From Roseovarius sp. THAF27 (lineage in GTDB: Bacteria > Pseudomonadota > Alphaproteobacteria > Rhodobacterales > Rhodobacteraceae): a stretch of DNA of 64,000 nt. Position numbers and translations under genes: made by a program. How positions within the stretch are numbered: the stretch's first letter is position 1; each line of letters starts with the position of its first letter. The stretch spans positions 3,224,001 through 3,288,000 of the forward strand of contig NZ_CP045393.1 in assembly GCF_009363655.1 (NCBI RefSeq), in the 5' to 3' direction. Of this stretch, positions 10,196 through 18,416 are shown one piece after another. The notes beneath the pieces are model-generated. The model ran no database searches, was not told where the DNA came from, and saw nothing but the letters and a program-made list of their open reading frames with translations.

Positions 10196-10669
10196 TTATT
10201 CAGCCGCCTTTGCGCTCGCCACGGTCAGCGAACCACCGGCTTTCTCGACCGCGTCGACCGCCGATTTCGAGGCACCGGTGACGTCCAGCGTCAGCTTCGC
10301 GGTGACTTCGCCCTTGGCCAGAACGCGGATGCCATCCAGCTTGCGGCGCACCAGCCCGCTTTCCACCAGCGTGTCCTCGGTGATGGTCTGGCCGGCGTCG
10401 ATCTTCTTGGCGTCGATGAACTTCTGGATCATCCCCAGGTTCACGACGGCGAATTTCTTGCGGTTGGGCTTGTTGAAGCCGCGCTTGGGCAGCCGTTGAT
10501 ACAGCGGCATCTGGCCGCCTTCATAGCCGTTGATCGCCACGCCCGAACGGGATTTCTGACCCTTGATACCACGGCCGGCGGTCTTGCCCATGCCGGAACC
10601 GGGGCCACGGCCCACGCGTTTCTTGCGTTTGGTCGCGCCTTCGTTGTCGCGCAGTTCATGCAGTTTCAT
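10196..10669 (-). CDS. rplO: 50S ribosomal protein L15
   Basis: L15 helps assemble the large-subunit core. The 157-residue product begins [20 protein letters not shown], with the Gly-rich segment [21 protein letters not shown] typical of L15. Normally rpmD precedes it directly; here rpmD is about 14 kb away and rplO is the first gene of its own unit, with AGGAGAAG in front of the ATG and a near-consensus promoter about 100 bp upstream. Confidence 0.99.
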   Translation of the reverse strand: MKLHELRDNEGATKRKKRVGRGPGSGMGKTAGRGIKGQKSRSGVAINGYEGGQMPLYQRLPKRGFNKPNRKKFAVVNLGMIQKFIDAKKIDAGQTITEDTLVESGLVRRKLDGIRVLAKGEVTAKLTLDVTGASKSAVDAVEKAGGSLTVASAKAAE

Positions 10670-10766
10670 ATCGCTTCTCCTAAGCCGGATGTGACCCCCG
10701 AAGCGATGGGGCCAACCACGGCATGTCTTGGTTCATGTGAATCGGGTCATGTCTGACCACCGGGGG

Positions 10767-10795
10767 CGTATAGACCCGTTGCGCCGGTCGATCAA
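10767..10795 (-). promoter_or_regulatory. Promoter for rplO-secY-adk
   Basis: TTGATC (10795-10790) and TATACG (10772-10767) on the minus strand are separated by exactly 17 bp. A C-rich discriminator follows, then a small hairpin GGTCA-GACA-TGACC. It replaces the upstream spc promoter that rplO would normally share. Confidence 0.8.
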
Positions 10796-10828
10796 GGGGG
10801 CTTGGTCGTCCTGCCCGCCCCGCGCCTG

Positions 10829-11326
10829 TCAGGCCTCTTGCGGCTTGCGCGACACGAGGTTCGACAGGCAGGCCGAAAGCTCGCGCGCGGTGAACGGTTT
10901 TTCCACGACCGGCCCGGTATAGCCCATGTCGCGCACCGTATCCTCGCTATGCGCGGTCACCAGCAGGTAGGGAATGCGCAGCTTCTCCATCGCCGCCACC
11001 AGCGGGCGACAGCTGTGCCCGCCCAGATCGACGTCGATCAACGCGCAGTCGATCAGCCGCGACCGCGTCTCGACAAAGGTCATGGCCGATTTCAGATCGG
11101 TGGGCGCGCCCACCACGGCAAAGCCGCCATCATCGAGCGTCCCCTCGATATCGGTGCGGATCAGAACGTCGTCCTCGACCACCAGGACGCGCCACGCCGA
11201 TCCGGGCGCTTTCGCGAGGTCGCGCGCGCTGGCCGGTGCGGGGTCGGTCATACCCCCCAACTCGCCGGCCGCGTTCGAAAGGTCGGGATCAGGTCGAAAG
11301 GTCTGTGTGTAGGATCGCGTTGTCAT
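10829..11326 (-). CDS. Single-domain response regulator (receiver domain only)
   Basis: The 165-residue product is a CheY-like receiver without an output domain. The acidic pocket is E51-D52-D53, the phosphoacceptor is probably Asp98 in CALIDVDLGG, the switch threonine is Thr124 in LLVTAHSE, and Lys143 lies in VVEKPF. A disordered N-terminal stretch of about 45 residues precedes the domain; an alternative start at Met26 (11251) would remove half of it. No kinase gene is adjacent. Related alphaproteobacterial receivers serve phosphorelays, but the partner is unknown. Confidence 0.88.
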   Translation of the reverse strand: MTTRSYTQTFRPDPDLSNAAGELGGMTDPAPASARDLAKAPGSAWRVLVVEDDVLIRTDIEGTLDDGGFAVVGAPTDLKSAMTFVETRSRLIDCALIDVDLGGHSCRPLVAAMEKLRIPYLLVTAHSEDTVRDMGYTGPVVEKPFTARELSACLSNLVSRKPQEA

Positions 11327-11498
11327 ACGTCATCATATAAGGACCAGCTCAATATATCATAACGATTTCACTGCCCTATAATGCTCACGCCACTCAACAC
11401 ACTCATTATGAGTAAGCTGTTGAATCCAAGGTGCGCAATCTGGTATCAGTGCATCTTCCGAATGGTCTTCGGCCTGACATCCCGTGGTGGAGCACCTC

Positions 11499-11732
11499 AT
11501 GCCCGATTCCGGCTCTAAACGACTGGAAAGACTGCAAGTCATGATCTCCGAAGAGGAGCTAAAGGCGCTGGACGACTGGCGTTTCAAGTCCCACATGCCC
11601 AGCCGCGCCGCCACCGTGCGCGAACTGCTGAAGCGCGGACTTGCGGCCGAAGGCTACTTTTCCATCGCCGGCGACGGCTCCTCGTCGCGCGATTTTGGCG
11701 TCATTGCCTCGAAACCCGACAAGTCCCCGTAG
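11499..11732 (+). CDS. Small ribbon-helix-helix-like protein
   Basis: The 77-residue product contains LERLQVMISEEELKALDDWR and PSRAATVRELLKRGL, which match the strand-helix-helix pattern of MetJ/Arc-type DNA-binding proteins; residues 8-50 would form the fold. I use the ATG at 11499, which has GGAG six bases upstream; a GTG at 11484 is also in frame. The TAG stop codon is supplied by the first REP-like repeat unit (GTAGGG), so the repeat array appears to have joined or truncated the 3' end. It is divergent from the response regulator. No toxin gene is adjacent, so it is probably not a standard antitoxin. Confidence 0.72.
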   Translation: MPDSGSKRLERLQVMISEEELKALDDWRFKSHMPSRAATVRELLKRGLAAEGYFSIAGDGSSSRDFGVIASKPDKSP

Positions 11733-11830
11733 GGTGGGTGAAAACCCACCGCCCGTCGGGTGAAAACCCACCGCCCGTCGCGTTAAGCCCCACCGCCCGT
11801 CGGGTGAAACCCCACCGTGCGCCGGGTGAC
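11729..11830. repeat. REP-like palindrome expanded into 22-bp tandem repeats
   Basis: A complete GTAGGGTGGG-family unit (11729-11750) is followed by units beginning at 11751, 11773, 11795 and 11817, exactly 22 bp apart, with the shared text GCCCGTCGGGTGAAAACCCA plus CC. Unit three is diverged in the middle and unit five is partial. The array lies between the ribbon-helix-helix gene and the convergent Hint-protein gene. Confidence 0.9.
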
Positions 11831-11849
11831 AAGCACGCCACCGCCTCCT

Positions 11850-12893
11850 TCAGCCGAACGCGCGGTGGTTCTTCACATGCCGATCCACCAGCCGCCGCCC
11901 GCGCCCGCCCTTCACGAACAGCCGCGCCGGAACGTCCTGCCCGGCGATCGGACCGGCACCGGGCATGGCCAGACCGGCGCTTTGCGCAGTCTTCAGCGCC
12001 TTCATCGCTTCCTGCCCGCGATACAGGCTCTCGGCGCCGATCCCGTTGGCCCGCAGCACCTCGTGCCGGTCCATCACCACATGGTAATACTCGACTCCTC
12101 CCTCGCGCATGTCCACGGTGACCCCCGCGACGCCCAGCAGGAGCTTGGCCGGCAACAGCACCTCGGTCTGGCCGAACATGCGGTGCGCGATTTTCGAGCG
12201 GACGAGGATGCGATGCTGCGGCGACACCAGCAGGTCCTCCACCGGCAGCCCCGGCCCCAGCGCCCCCGTCGCGATGCGGATCGGGCGCACATGCGGGTTG
12301 CGCGCCAGCGTCGCGGCGCTCAGCGCGTGACGCTCGATGGCCCGCACCGGCTGCGGTCCGTGGTCGGCGGTCAGCACCAGGTCTCCCGCCGCCAGCGCCT
12401 CCACGGCAATCTCCGCCTCCGGCGACACCGCCGCGATCCGCGTGCCCGCTGCAAAGCAGACGACGTTCACGGCGTCGTTTGTGGTGCCGATCACCGCCGC
12501 GTCGCTGCCGCCCACATCGGTGATCCCGCCGGTCGTCACCGACTGGACATTCAGATCGCCATAACTGTCGTTGGGCAGGAGGAAATACCGCGTCATGCCC
12601 CCGCTCGACACGGTCAGGAACATCACGTCGAGGTTGTCTTCGTGCTGCGGGCCGAAGGCGCTCGTGCTGCCGTCGCCGCACAGGAAACTGCCCGAGGACG
12701 ACGGCTCCTGGATCAAGTCGATGGTATAGGTCGTCCCACCGATGGCGATCAGGTCGCCCTCATCGAACTCCCCGTCGTTCAGGTCCGTCCCGCTGGCGCC
12801 GTCCACCACGCCAAGAAGCGTCCCATCCGCGGTCGAATAGGTCGTGTTCGCACTGATACTGGTGACCTCGATCAGGTCATGGATCGTCGCCAT
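11850..12893 (-). CDS. Hint-domain protein
   Basis: The 347-residue product has an N-terminal beta-rich region (1-140, with acidic motifs such as LNDGEFDEGDLIAIGG) and a C-terminal Hint module (about 143-285) starting at VVCFAAGTRIAAV with Cys146 as the candidate self-processing nucleophile. LVLTADHGPQPVRAI and VSPQHRILV are Hint-typical blocks. Such Hint_2 proteins are numerous in Rhodobacteraceae, often attached to secreted or calcium-binding proteins. There is no classical signal peptide; type I secretion is possible but not shown. Whether it self-cleaves cannot be read from sequence. Confidence 0.88.
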   Translation of the reverse strand: MATIHDLIEVTSISANTTYSTADGTLLGVVDGASGTDLNDGEFDEGDLIAIGGTTYTIDLIQEPSSSGSFLCGDGSTSAFGPQHEDNLDVMFLTVSSGGMTRYFLLPNDSYGDLNVQSVTTGGITDVGGSDAAVIGTTNDAVNVVCFAAGTRIAAVSPEAEIAVEALAAGDLVLTADHGPQPVRAIERHALSAATLARNPHVRPIRIATGALGPGLPVEDLLVSPQHRILVRSKIAHRMFGQTEVLLPAKLLLGVAGVTVDMREGGVEYYHVVMDRHEVLRANGIGAESLYRGQEAMKALKTAQSAGLAMPGAGPIAGQDVPARLFVKGGRGRRLVDRHVKNHRAFG

Positions 12894-13071
12894 CGCCCGA
12901 ATTTCTCCGCGTTCGCAACGCGCGCGGGCAAGCGGCGCATCGCTGGCCGGCCCGGTGCTGCACCGTCCACGTCTTAACGTGCTGCGGTGAAGGAAGGCTT
13001 AATCCGGCCCGGTCCGGCCGCACAGGGCGAAGAGCGGCGGGCGCAGGGCGCCGGGCGCGTCCGCGCCAGGC

Positions 13072-13833
13072 TCAGCCCAGTATGCCCGCCGCCGTGTCCA
13101 GGACATGCGGCAGGAACTGCTCCAGCACCTGCCTTTCGTCGAACGTGATGCCAGAGATCGACACCTGCACCGCCGCATGGGCATGGCCCTCGTTGCCCCG
13201 CACCGGGGCGGCCAGGCTGATTTCGTTCAACAGCATCTGGTCGCGCGTGATGCAGTACCCGTCCGTCCGCGCCGCCTTGATGCTGCGGGCGATCTCGGCA
13301 CGGTCCATTACGGTCTTTTCCGTGCCCTGCGCCAGCGGCCAGGTGGCACAGGCCGCCTCGATCTCGGCGTCGCTCCTCGTGGCCAGCATCACCCGCCCCG
13401 AGGCGGTGTTCAGCGCCGGCAGCCGCCGCCCCACGATACTGGCGGCGAAATGCGTCCGCTGGTTGGGCAGCCGCAGCGAATAGATGATGTGATCCCCCGA
13501 GATCTGCGCCAGGTTCACCGTCTCGCCCCTCGCGCGGCTGAACTCGATCAGCTTGGGCAGGGCACGGGCGATCACCGGGTCGGACCAGTAATAGGCATAG
13601 GCCAGCTCCAGCCACGCGTGGCTCGGGCGGTACAGGCGCGATTTCGGGTCGCGCTCCAGCATCCCCTCCACGTGCAGCGTGTGCGCCATCCGCTGCACCG
13701 CGCTCTTCTCCAGGCCGGTGCGCACCACCAGGTCCGTGAGCGACAGCGCGACGTGTGATTCGTCGAACGCCCGCAGGATCTGCAGCCCCCGTGCCAGCGT
13801 GCTGGCGTAAAGGCTATCCCGCTTCTTTTCCAT
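13072..13833 (-). CDS. IclR-family transcriptional regulator
   Basis: The 253-residue product has an N-terminal winged helix (about 10-70, TLARGLQILRAFDES and KSAVQRMAHTLHVEGML) and an IclR effector domain (about 85-250, with GRRLPALNTASGRVMLA). The ATG at 13831-13833 has GGGAGG upstream and gives the usual family start. It is divergent from the peptide transporter and gamma-glutamyltransferase operon at 13977, which it most likely controls. A 9-bp direct repeat in the shared promoter region is a candidate binding site. The effector is unknown; a gamma-glutamyl compound would fit the neighbours. Confidence 0.93.
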   Translation of the reverse strand: MEKKRDSLYASTLARGLQILRAFDESHVALSLTDLVVRTGLEKSAVQRMAHTLHVEGMLERDPKSRLYRPSHAWLELAYAYYWSDPVIARALPKLIEFSRARGETVNLAQISGDHIIYSLRLPNQRTHFAASIVGRRLPALNTASGRVMLATRSDAEIEAACATWPLAQGTEKTVMDRAEIARSIKAARTDGYCITRDQMLLNEISLAAPVRGNEGHAHAAVQVSISGITFDERQVLEQFLPHVLDTAAGILG

Positions 13834-13883
13834 GCTTTTCCTCCCGCTGCGGCTGTACCTGCCTGGCCGGATACACCCGGCTC

Positions 13884-13914
13884 TTGACGTCAACCCGCAC
13901 ACCATTGCTATACT
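13884..13914 (+). promoter_or_regulatory. Candidate promoter of the transporter-GGT operon
   Basis: TTGACG (13884-13889) and TATACT (13909-13914) face the operon but are 19 bp apart, longer than optimal. Such spacing often marks a regulator-dependent promoter. The start codon lies about 60 bp downstream. Confidence 0.5.
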
Positions 13915-13915
13915 C

Positions 13916-13944
13916 ATCAAATAACAATCGGCAATATCAAATAA
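13916..13944 (+). promoter_or_regulatory. Candidate operator: 9-bp direct repeat 20 bp apart
   Basis: ATCAAATAA occurs identically at 13916-13924 and 13936-13944. The 20-bp spacing, about two helical turns, places both copies on the same DNA face, between the -10 box and the ribosome binding site. It is a candidate site for the divergent IclR-type regulator. IclR sites are often palindromic, so this is a suggestion. Confidence 0.5.
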
Positions 13945-13976
13945 TGATAACTGCCATAACGCAACAGGGAGTCCCC

Positions 13977-15491
13977 ATGCTCGGAAAAACCACAACCACC
14001 CTCCTCGCCTCGGTCCTGGCGGCCGGCGTGGCCATGCCTGCCCTCGCCGACAAGGCCTCGGGCACGCTCAACGTCGCCTTCACCAAGGAGCTGGAGAACG
14101 TCGACAGCTACTTCAACTCGTCGCGCGAGGGTGTCGTGCTGCAACGCGCCATCTGGGACGGGCTGATCTACCGCGACCCCGAAACCAACGAATATGTCGG
14201 CAACCTCGCCACCGACTGGGAGTGGATCGACGACACCACGCTGGAATTCAAGCTGCGCGAGGGCGTCACCTTCCACAACGGCGAGGCGTTCAACGCCGAT
14301 GACGTGGTCTACACGGTCAACTTCGTCGCCAAGGAAGAAAGCGGCGTGAAGACCCAGCGCAACGTCAACTGGATGGAATCGGCCGAGAAGATCGACGAGT
14401 ACACCGTCCGCATCAACCTCAAGGACAAGTTCCCGGCGGCGATCGAGTTTCTGTCCGGCCCGGTCTCGATGTACCCCGATGAATATTACGCCGAGGCCGG
14501 CCCCTCCGGCATGGGGCTCAAGCCCGTCGGCACCGGCCCCTACAAGGCGGTCGAGGTCACGCCTGGCCAGCATTTCGTGCTCGAGGCCAACGAGAACTAC
14601 CACGACAGCCCCAAGGGTCAGCCCGAGATCGAAAAGATCGACATCCGCACCATTCCGGACGTGAACACCCAGATGGCCGAGCTTTTCTCCGGTTCGCTCG
14701 ACCTGATCTGGCAGGTGCCCGCCGACCAGGCCAACAAGCTGGCCACGATGGACCAGTTCACCGTCGCCAATGAATCCACCATGCGCGTGGGCTACCTGCA
14801 GATGGATGCCGCCGGCCGCTCGGGCGAAAACCCGTTCACCAACAAGCTGGTGCGCGAGGCCGTCAACTACGCCATCAACCGCCAGGAACTGGTCGATGCG
14901 TTGCTGCAAGGCGCGTCCAAGGTGGTCTACACCCCCTGCTTCCCCAGCCAGTTCGGCTGCAACCAAGACGTGACCGAGTACGAGTACGACCCCGAAAAGG
15001 CCGAGGAACTGCTGGCAGAGGCGGGATATCCCGATGGCTTCACCGTCGATTTCTACGCCTATCGCGACCGTCAGTACGCCGAGGCGATCACCTCGTACCT
15101 GAACGCCGTTGGCATCCAGACCAACTTCAACATGCTGCAATATTCCGCCCTGCGCGAACTCAACATGAAGGGCGAGGTGCCGATCTCGTTCCAGACCTGG
15201 GGCAGCTACTCGATCAACGACGCCTCGGCCATGGTCAGCCAGTTCTTCAAGCACGGCTCGCTCGACAGCACGCGCGACGACCAGGTACTCGAATGGCTGG
15301 ACATCGCCGACAGCTCGACCGACCCGGACGAGCGGGTGGAGTACTACACGAAGGCCCTGCAGCGCATCACCGAAGAGGCCTACTGGGCGCCGATGTTCAC
15401 CTACAACACCAACTACGTGTTTAAAAATGAAGTCGCCTACACGCCCACGCCCGACGAGGTGCTGCGCTTCGTCGACATGAGCTGGAACTGA
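13977..15491 (+). CDS. Peptide ABC transporter substrate-binding protein
   Basis: The 504-residue product is a DppA/OppA-type periplasmic binding protein (SBP_bac_5). Residues 1-24 form a Sec signal peptide ending ALA, followed by the family core with FHNGEAFNADDVVYTVNF and GTGPYKAVEV. The ATG at 13977 has GGGAG upstream. It heads an operon with two permeases, two ATPases, a gamma-glutamyltransferase and an M20 hydrolase, so gamma-glutamyl peptides or glutathione are plausible ligands. A strong stem-loop after the stop codon (15502-15529) may keep the binding-protein message more abundant than the rest. Confidence 0.94.
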   Translation: MLGKTTTTLLASVLAAGVAMPALADKASGTLNVAFTKELENVDSYFNSSREGVVLQRAIWDGLIYRDPETNEYVGNLATDWEWIDDTTLEFKLREGVTFHNGEAFNADDVVYTVNFVAKEESGVKTQRNVNWMESAEKIDEYTVRINLKDKFPAAIEFLSGPVSMYPDEYYAEAGPSGMGLKPVGTGPYKAVEVTPGQHFVLEANENYHDSPKGQPEIEKIDIRTIPDVNTQMAELFSGSLDLIWQVPADQANKLATMDQFTVANESTMRVGYLQMDAAGRSGENPFTNKLVREAVNYAINRQELVDALLQGASKVVYTPCFPSQFGCNQDVTEYEYDPEKAEELLAEAGYPDGFTVDFYAYRDRQYAEAITSYLNAVGIQTNFNMLQYSALRELNMKGEVPISFQTWGSYSINDASAMVSQFFKHGSLDSTRDDQVLEWLDIADSSTDPDERVEYYTKALQRITEEAYWAPMFTYNTNYVFKNEVAYTPTPDEVLRFVDMSWN

Positions 15492-15501
15492 TACAGCCCA
15501 A

Positions 15502-15529
15502 GGCGAGGGGCCGGCCCCGGCCCCTCGCC
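15502..15529 (+). promoter_or_regulatory. Intercistronic stem-loop after the binding-protein gene
   Basis: GGCGAGGGGCC (15502-15512) pairs perfectly with GGCCCCTCGCC (15519-15529) around a six-base loop. It lies 10 bases after the stop of the binding protein and about 70 bases before the first permease. It lacks a T run, so it more probably protects the upstream message from 3' decay, as known for other binding-protein operons, than terminates transcription. Confidence 0.75.
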
Positions 15530-15600
15530 CGCCCGACCTTCAAGCCAAGCTTTCCCTTTCCCCGCAACGCGCATCCGGCGCGTCACGCAAAAGGTCCGCC

Positions 15601-16518
15601 ATGCTCACATTCATACTGAAACGTCTCGGACTGGCGGTGCTGGTCGCTGTCACGGTCAGCTTCATCAGCTTCTCGCTGCTGTTTCTGTCCGGCGATCCCG
15701 CCGCGGCGCTGGCCGGGGAAACCGCCAGCGGCGAGGACGTCGAGGCGCTGCGCCGCCTCTACGGCTTCGACCGCCCGATGCTGGTGCAATACGGCGACTG
15801 GCTGTTCTCGGCGCTTCAGGGGGATTTCGGCGAAAGCTATTACTTCAAGCTGCCCGTCGCCAGCCTGATTGCCGAGCGCCTCCAGGTCACCATGACCCTG
15901 GGCGTCTGCGGCATCCTCTTTGCCCTAATCACCGCCGTGCCGCTGGGCGTGGTCGCGGCGATCCGCCCCAACTCGATCATCGACCGCGTGGCGCTCTTCC
16001 TGTCGGTCGCGGGCCAGGCGATGCCGTCCTTCTGGTTCGGCCTGATCCTGATCGTGATCTTCGCGATCCAGCTGGGTATGCTGCCGCCCTCGGGCGCCGA
16101 CAGCTGGCGGCACTTCATCATGCCCACCATCGTGCTGGGCTATTACGCCATGCCCGCCATCATGCGCCTGACGCGCGCCGGGATGCTCGACGTGCTGAAC
16201 TCCGACTATATCCGCACCGCGCGGGCCAAGGGCGCGGGCGAATCCCGCGTGCTCTTCAAGCACGCGCTGCGCAACGCCATCATCCCCGTGGTCAGCCTCG
16301 CCGCCGTGCAGATGGGCTTCATGCTGGGCGGCTCCATCGTGGTCGAAAGCGTCTTCGCGCTGCACGGCGCGGGCTATCTCGCGTGGGAAAGCATCGCCCG
16401 AAACGACCTGCCCACCGTGCAGGCGCTGATCCTCGTCTTCTCGATGTTCTACATCGTCTTCACCTTCCTCGCCGACGTCCTGAACGCCTGGCTGGACCCC
16501 AGAATGCGGAGTGCCTGA
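15601..16518 (+). CDS. Peptide ABC transporter permease (DppB/OppB type)
   Basis: The 305-residue product is an inner-membrane permease with about six hydrophobic segments, the N-terminal TM typical of DppB, and the ATPase-contacting EAA loop around DYIRTARAKGAGESRVLFKH (about 200-219). AAAGG precedes the ATG. Its stop overlaps the start of the second permease by eight bases, so the two subunits are translationally coupled. Confidence 0.95.
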   Translation: MLTFILKRLGLAVLVAVTVSFISFSLLFLSGDPAAALAGETASGEDVEALRRLYGFDRPMLVQYGDWLFSALQGDFGESYYFKLPVASLIAERLQVTMTLGVCGILFALITAVPLGVVAAIRPNSIIDRVALFLSVAGQAMPSFWFGLILIVIFAIQLGMLPPSGADSWRHFIMPTIVLGYYAMPAIMRLTRAGMLDVLNSDYIRTARAKGAGESRVLFKHALRNAIIPVVSLAAVQMGFMLGGSIVVESVFALHGAGYLAWESIARNDLPTVQALILVFSMFYIVFTFLADVLNAWLDPRMRSA

Positions 16519-17416
16519 CGTGACCGATACGACCGATCCACTCTCGCGCGAAATCCAGGGGCCCTCCCCCCGCCAGATGCTCAAGGCCCGCGCCCTGTCC
16601 CACCGGGGGCTGATCTTCGGCATGGTCGTCGTGGGCCTGCTGGTACTGGTGGCGATCTTCGCGCCGCTGCTGGCCCCGCACGATCCCTACGCCCAAAGCC
16701 TGATGAAACGCATGGTCCCCCCGGTCTTCATGGGCGGCACGTGGGAACATCCCCTGGGCACCGACCACCTGGGCCGGGACTACCTGTCGCGGCTGATCTA
16801 CGGCGCCCGCGTGTCGCTGCTGATCGGCGCGGTCGCGGCGCTTATCTCGGGCTTCATCGGCACCGCGATGGGCGTCGCCGCCGGCTATTTCGGCGGCAAG
16901 GTCGACACCGTCGTGACCTTCCTCATCAACGTGCGCCTCGCCATGCCGGTCGTGCTGGTGGCGCTGGCGGTGGTGGCCATCCTGGGCGGCTCGCTCACCG
17001 TGGTGATCTGCGTGCTGGGCCTCCTGCTGTGGGACCGTTTCGCGGTGGTCATGCGCGCCTCGACGCTGCAGATCAGCCGGCGCGATTACGTGGCCGCCGC
17101 ACAGGTGATCGGCGCCTCGACCCCGCGCATCGTCCTGACCGAGATCATGCCCAACGTGTTCAACAACCTTATCGTCATCGTGACGCTGGAAATGGCCCAC
17201 GCCATCCTGCTGGAAGCCGCGCTCAGCTTCCTCGGCCTGGGCGTCCAGCCGCCGATCCCGTCCTGGGGCCTGATGGTGTCCGAGGGCAAGAACATGATGC
17301 TGTTCGAGCCGTGGCTGGTGCTGATCCCCGGCGCCGTGCTCTTTGCGCTCGTGCTGGCGATCAACCTGATGGGCGACGGCCTGCGCGACGTCACCGCCCC
17401 CGAAGGACGGAGCTGA
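16511..17416 (+). CDS. Peptide ABC transporter permease (DppC/OppC type)
   Basis: The 301-residue product is the second permease, with the N-terminal OppC-type TM, the segment HPLGTDHLGRDYLSRLIYGA that marks DppC/OppC proteins, and the EAA loop near RRDYVAAAQVIGAS. The start is GTG at 16511 (a second GTG lies at 16520), overlapping the upstream gene by eight bases. It pairs with the preceding permease to form the membrane channel. Confidence 0.95.
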   Translation: MPDVTDTTDPLSREIQGPSPRQMLKARALSHRGLIFGMVVVGLLVLVAIFAPLLAPHDPYAQSLMKRMVPPVFMGGTWEHPLGTDHLGRDYLSRLIYGARVSLLIGAVAALISGFIGTAMGVAAGYFGGKVDTVVTFLINVRLAMPVVLVALAVVAILGGSLTVVICVLGLLLWDRFAVVMRASTLQISRRDYVAAAQVIGASTPRIVLTEIMPNVFNNLIVIVTLEMAHAILLEAALSFLGLGVQPPIPSWGLMVSEGKNMMLFEPWLVLIPGAVLFALVLAINLMGDGLRDVTAPEGRS

Positions 17417-17420
17417 CGAC

Positions 17421-18416
17421 ATGACCGACACACTCCTTTCCGTAAAGAACCTCACGCTCGACATCCCCACCGGCAGCGGCACGCTGCACGCGGTGCGCGG
17501 CATCGACTTCGAGATGAAGCGCGGCGAGACGCTGTCGATCGTCGGCGAAAGCGGCTCGGGCAAGTCGCTGACCTCGCTCGCGGTGATGGGCCTTCTGGGC
17601 AAGTCGATCAAACGCTCGGCGGACGAGATCCGCTATGACGACATCGACCTCCTGAAGGCCGGCAATCGGGTCATGCGCGACCTGCGCGGAAACCGCATCG
17701 CCATGATCTTCCAGGAGCCGATGACCTCGCTCAACCCGGCCTACACCATCGGTGACCAGCTTATGGAAACCCTGCTGCTGCACCGCGATGTCAGCAAGGC
17801 CAAGGCCCGCGCCCGTGCCGTGGAGCTTTTGGAAAAGGTCGGCATCACCGCCGCCGAAAGCCGCCTGTCGCAATATCCGCACCAGTTGTCGGGCGGGTTG
17901 CGGCAACGCGTGATGATCGCGATGGCCCTGATGTGCGAGCCCGACCTGCTGATCGCGGACGAACCCACCACCGCGCTCGACGTGACCATCCAGGCCCAGA
18001 TACTGCGCCTTCTGGTGGATCTCACGCGCGAGATGAACATGGCGATGATCCTGATCACCCACGATCTTGGCGTCGTGGCGCGCGTGGCCGACAAGGTGGC
18101 GGTGATGTATGCCGGCGAACTGGTCGAAACCGGCCCGGCCGAGGCCGTCTTCGCCACGCCCAGCCACCCCTATACCCGCGGCCTGCTGCGCTGCATCCCG
18201 CAACCGGGCAAGACCGAACGCGGCGCGGCGCTCGGCACAATTCCCGGCATCGTGCCCTCGCTGGTGGGCGACGTCACCGGCTGCGCCTTCCGCACCCGCT
18301 GTCCCCATGCCGTGCCCGCCTGCCGCGAGGCCATCCCCCTGCGCGGCACCGACAACCACGACTTTCGCTGCGTCCACGCCGATGGCGCTCTCTCCAAGGA
18401 AGGAGACGCCGCATGA
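17421..18416 (+). CDS. Peptide ABC transporter ATPase (DppD/OppD type)
   Basis: The 331-residue product is the first ATPase. It shows Walker A GESGSGKS, the signature LSGGLRQRVMIAMAL, Walker B LLIADEPTTALD, and the C-terminal oligopeptide-transporter extension with cysteines in CAFRTRCPHAVPAC that coordinate an iron-sulfur or metal site in related proteins. It starts 4 bp after the permease and ends in a 4-bp ATGA overlap with the second ATPase. Confidence 0.96.
   Translation: MTDTLLSVKNLTLDIPTGSGTLHAVRGIDFEMKRGETLSIVGESGSGKSLTSLAVMGLLGKSIKRSADEIRYDDIDLLKAGNRVMRDLRGNRIAMIFQEPMTSLNPAYTIGDQLMETLLLHRDVSKAKARARAVELLEKVGITAAESRLSQYPHQLSGGLRQRVMIAMALMCEPDLLIADEPTTALDVTIQAQILRLLVDLTREMNMAMILITHDLGVVARVADKVAVMYAGELVETGPAEAVFATPSHPYTRGLLRCIPQPGKTERGAALGTIPGIVPSLVGDVTGCAFRTRCPHAVPACREAIPLRGTDNHDFRCVHADGALSKEGDAA

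Noticed and set aside
11499..11732. An antitoxin of a toxin-antitoxin pair
   Set aside because: The ribbon-helix-helix-like protein has no adjacent toxin-sized gene; the neighbours are a divergent response regulator and a convergent Hint-protein gene.
11729..11830. A CRISPR-like array
   Set aside because: The period is 22 bp with no variable spacers between repeats, and no cas genes are present; it is a tandem palindrome repeat.
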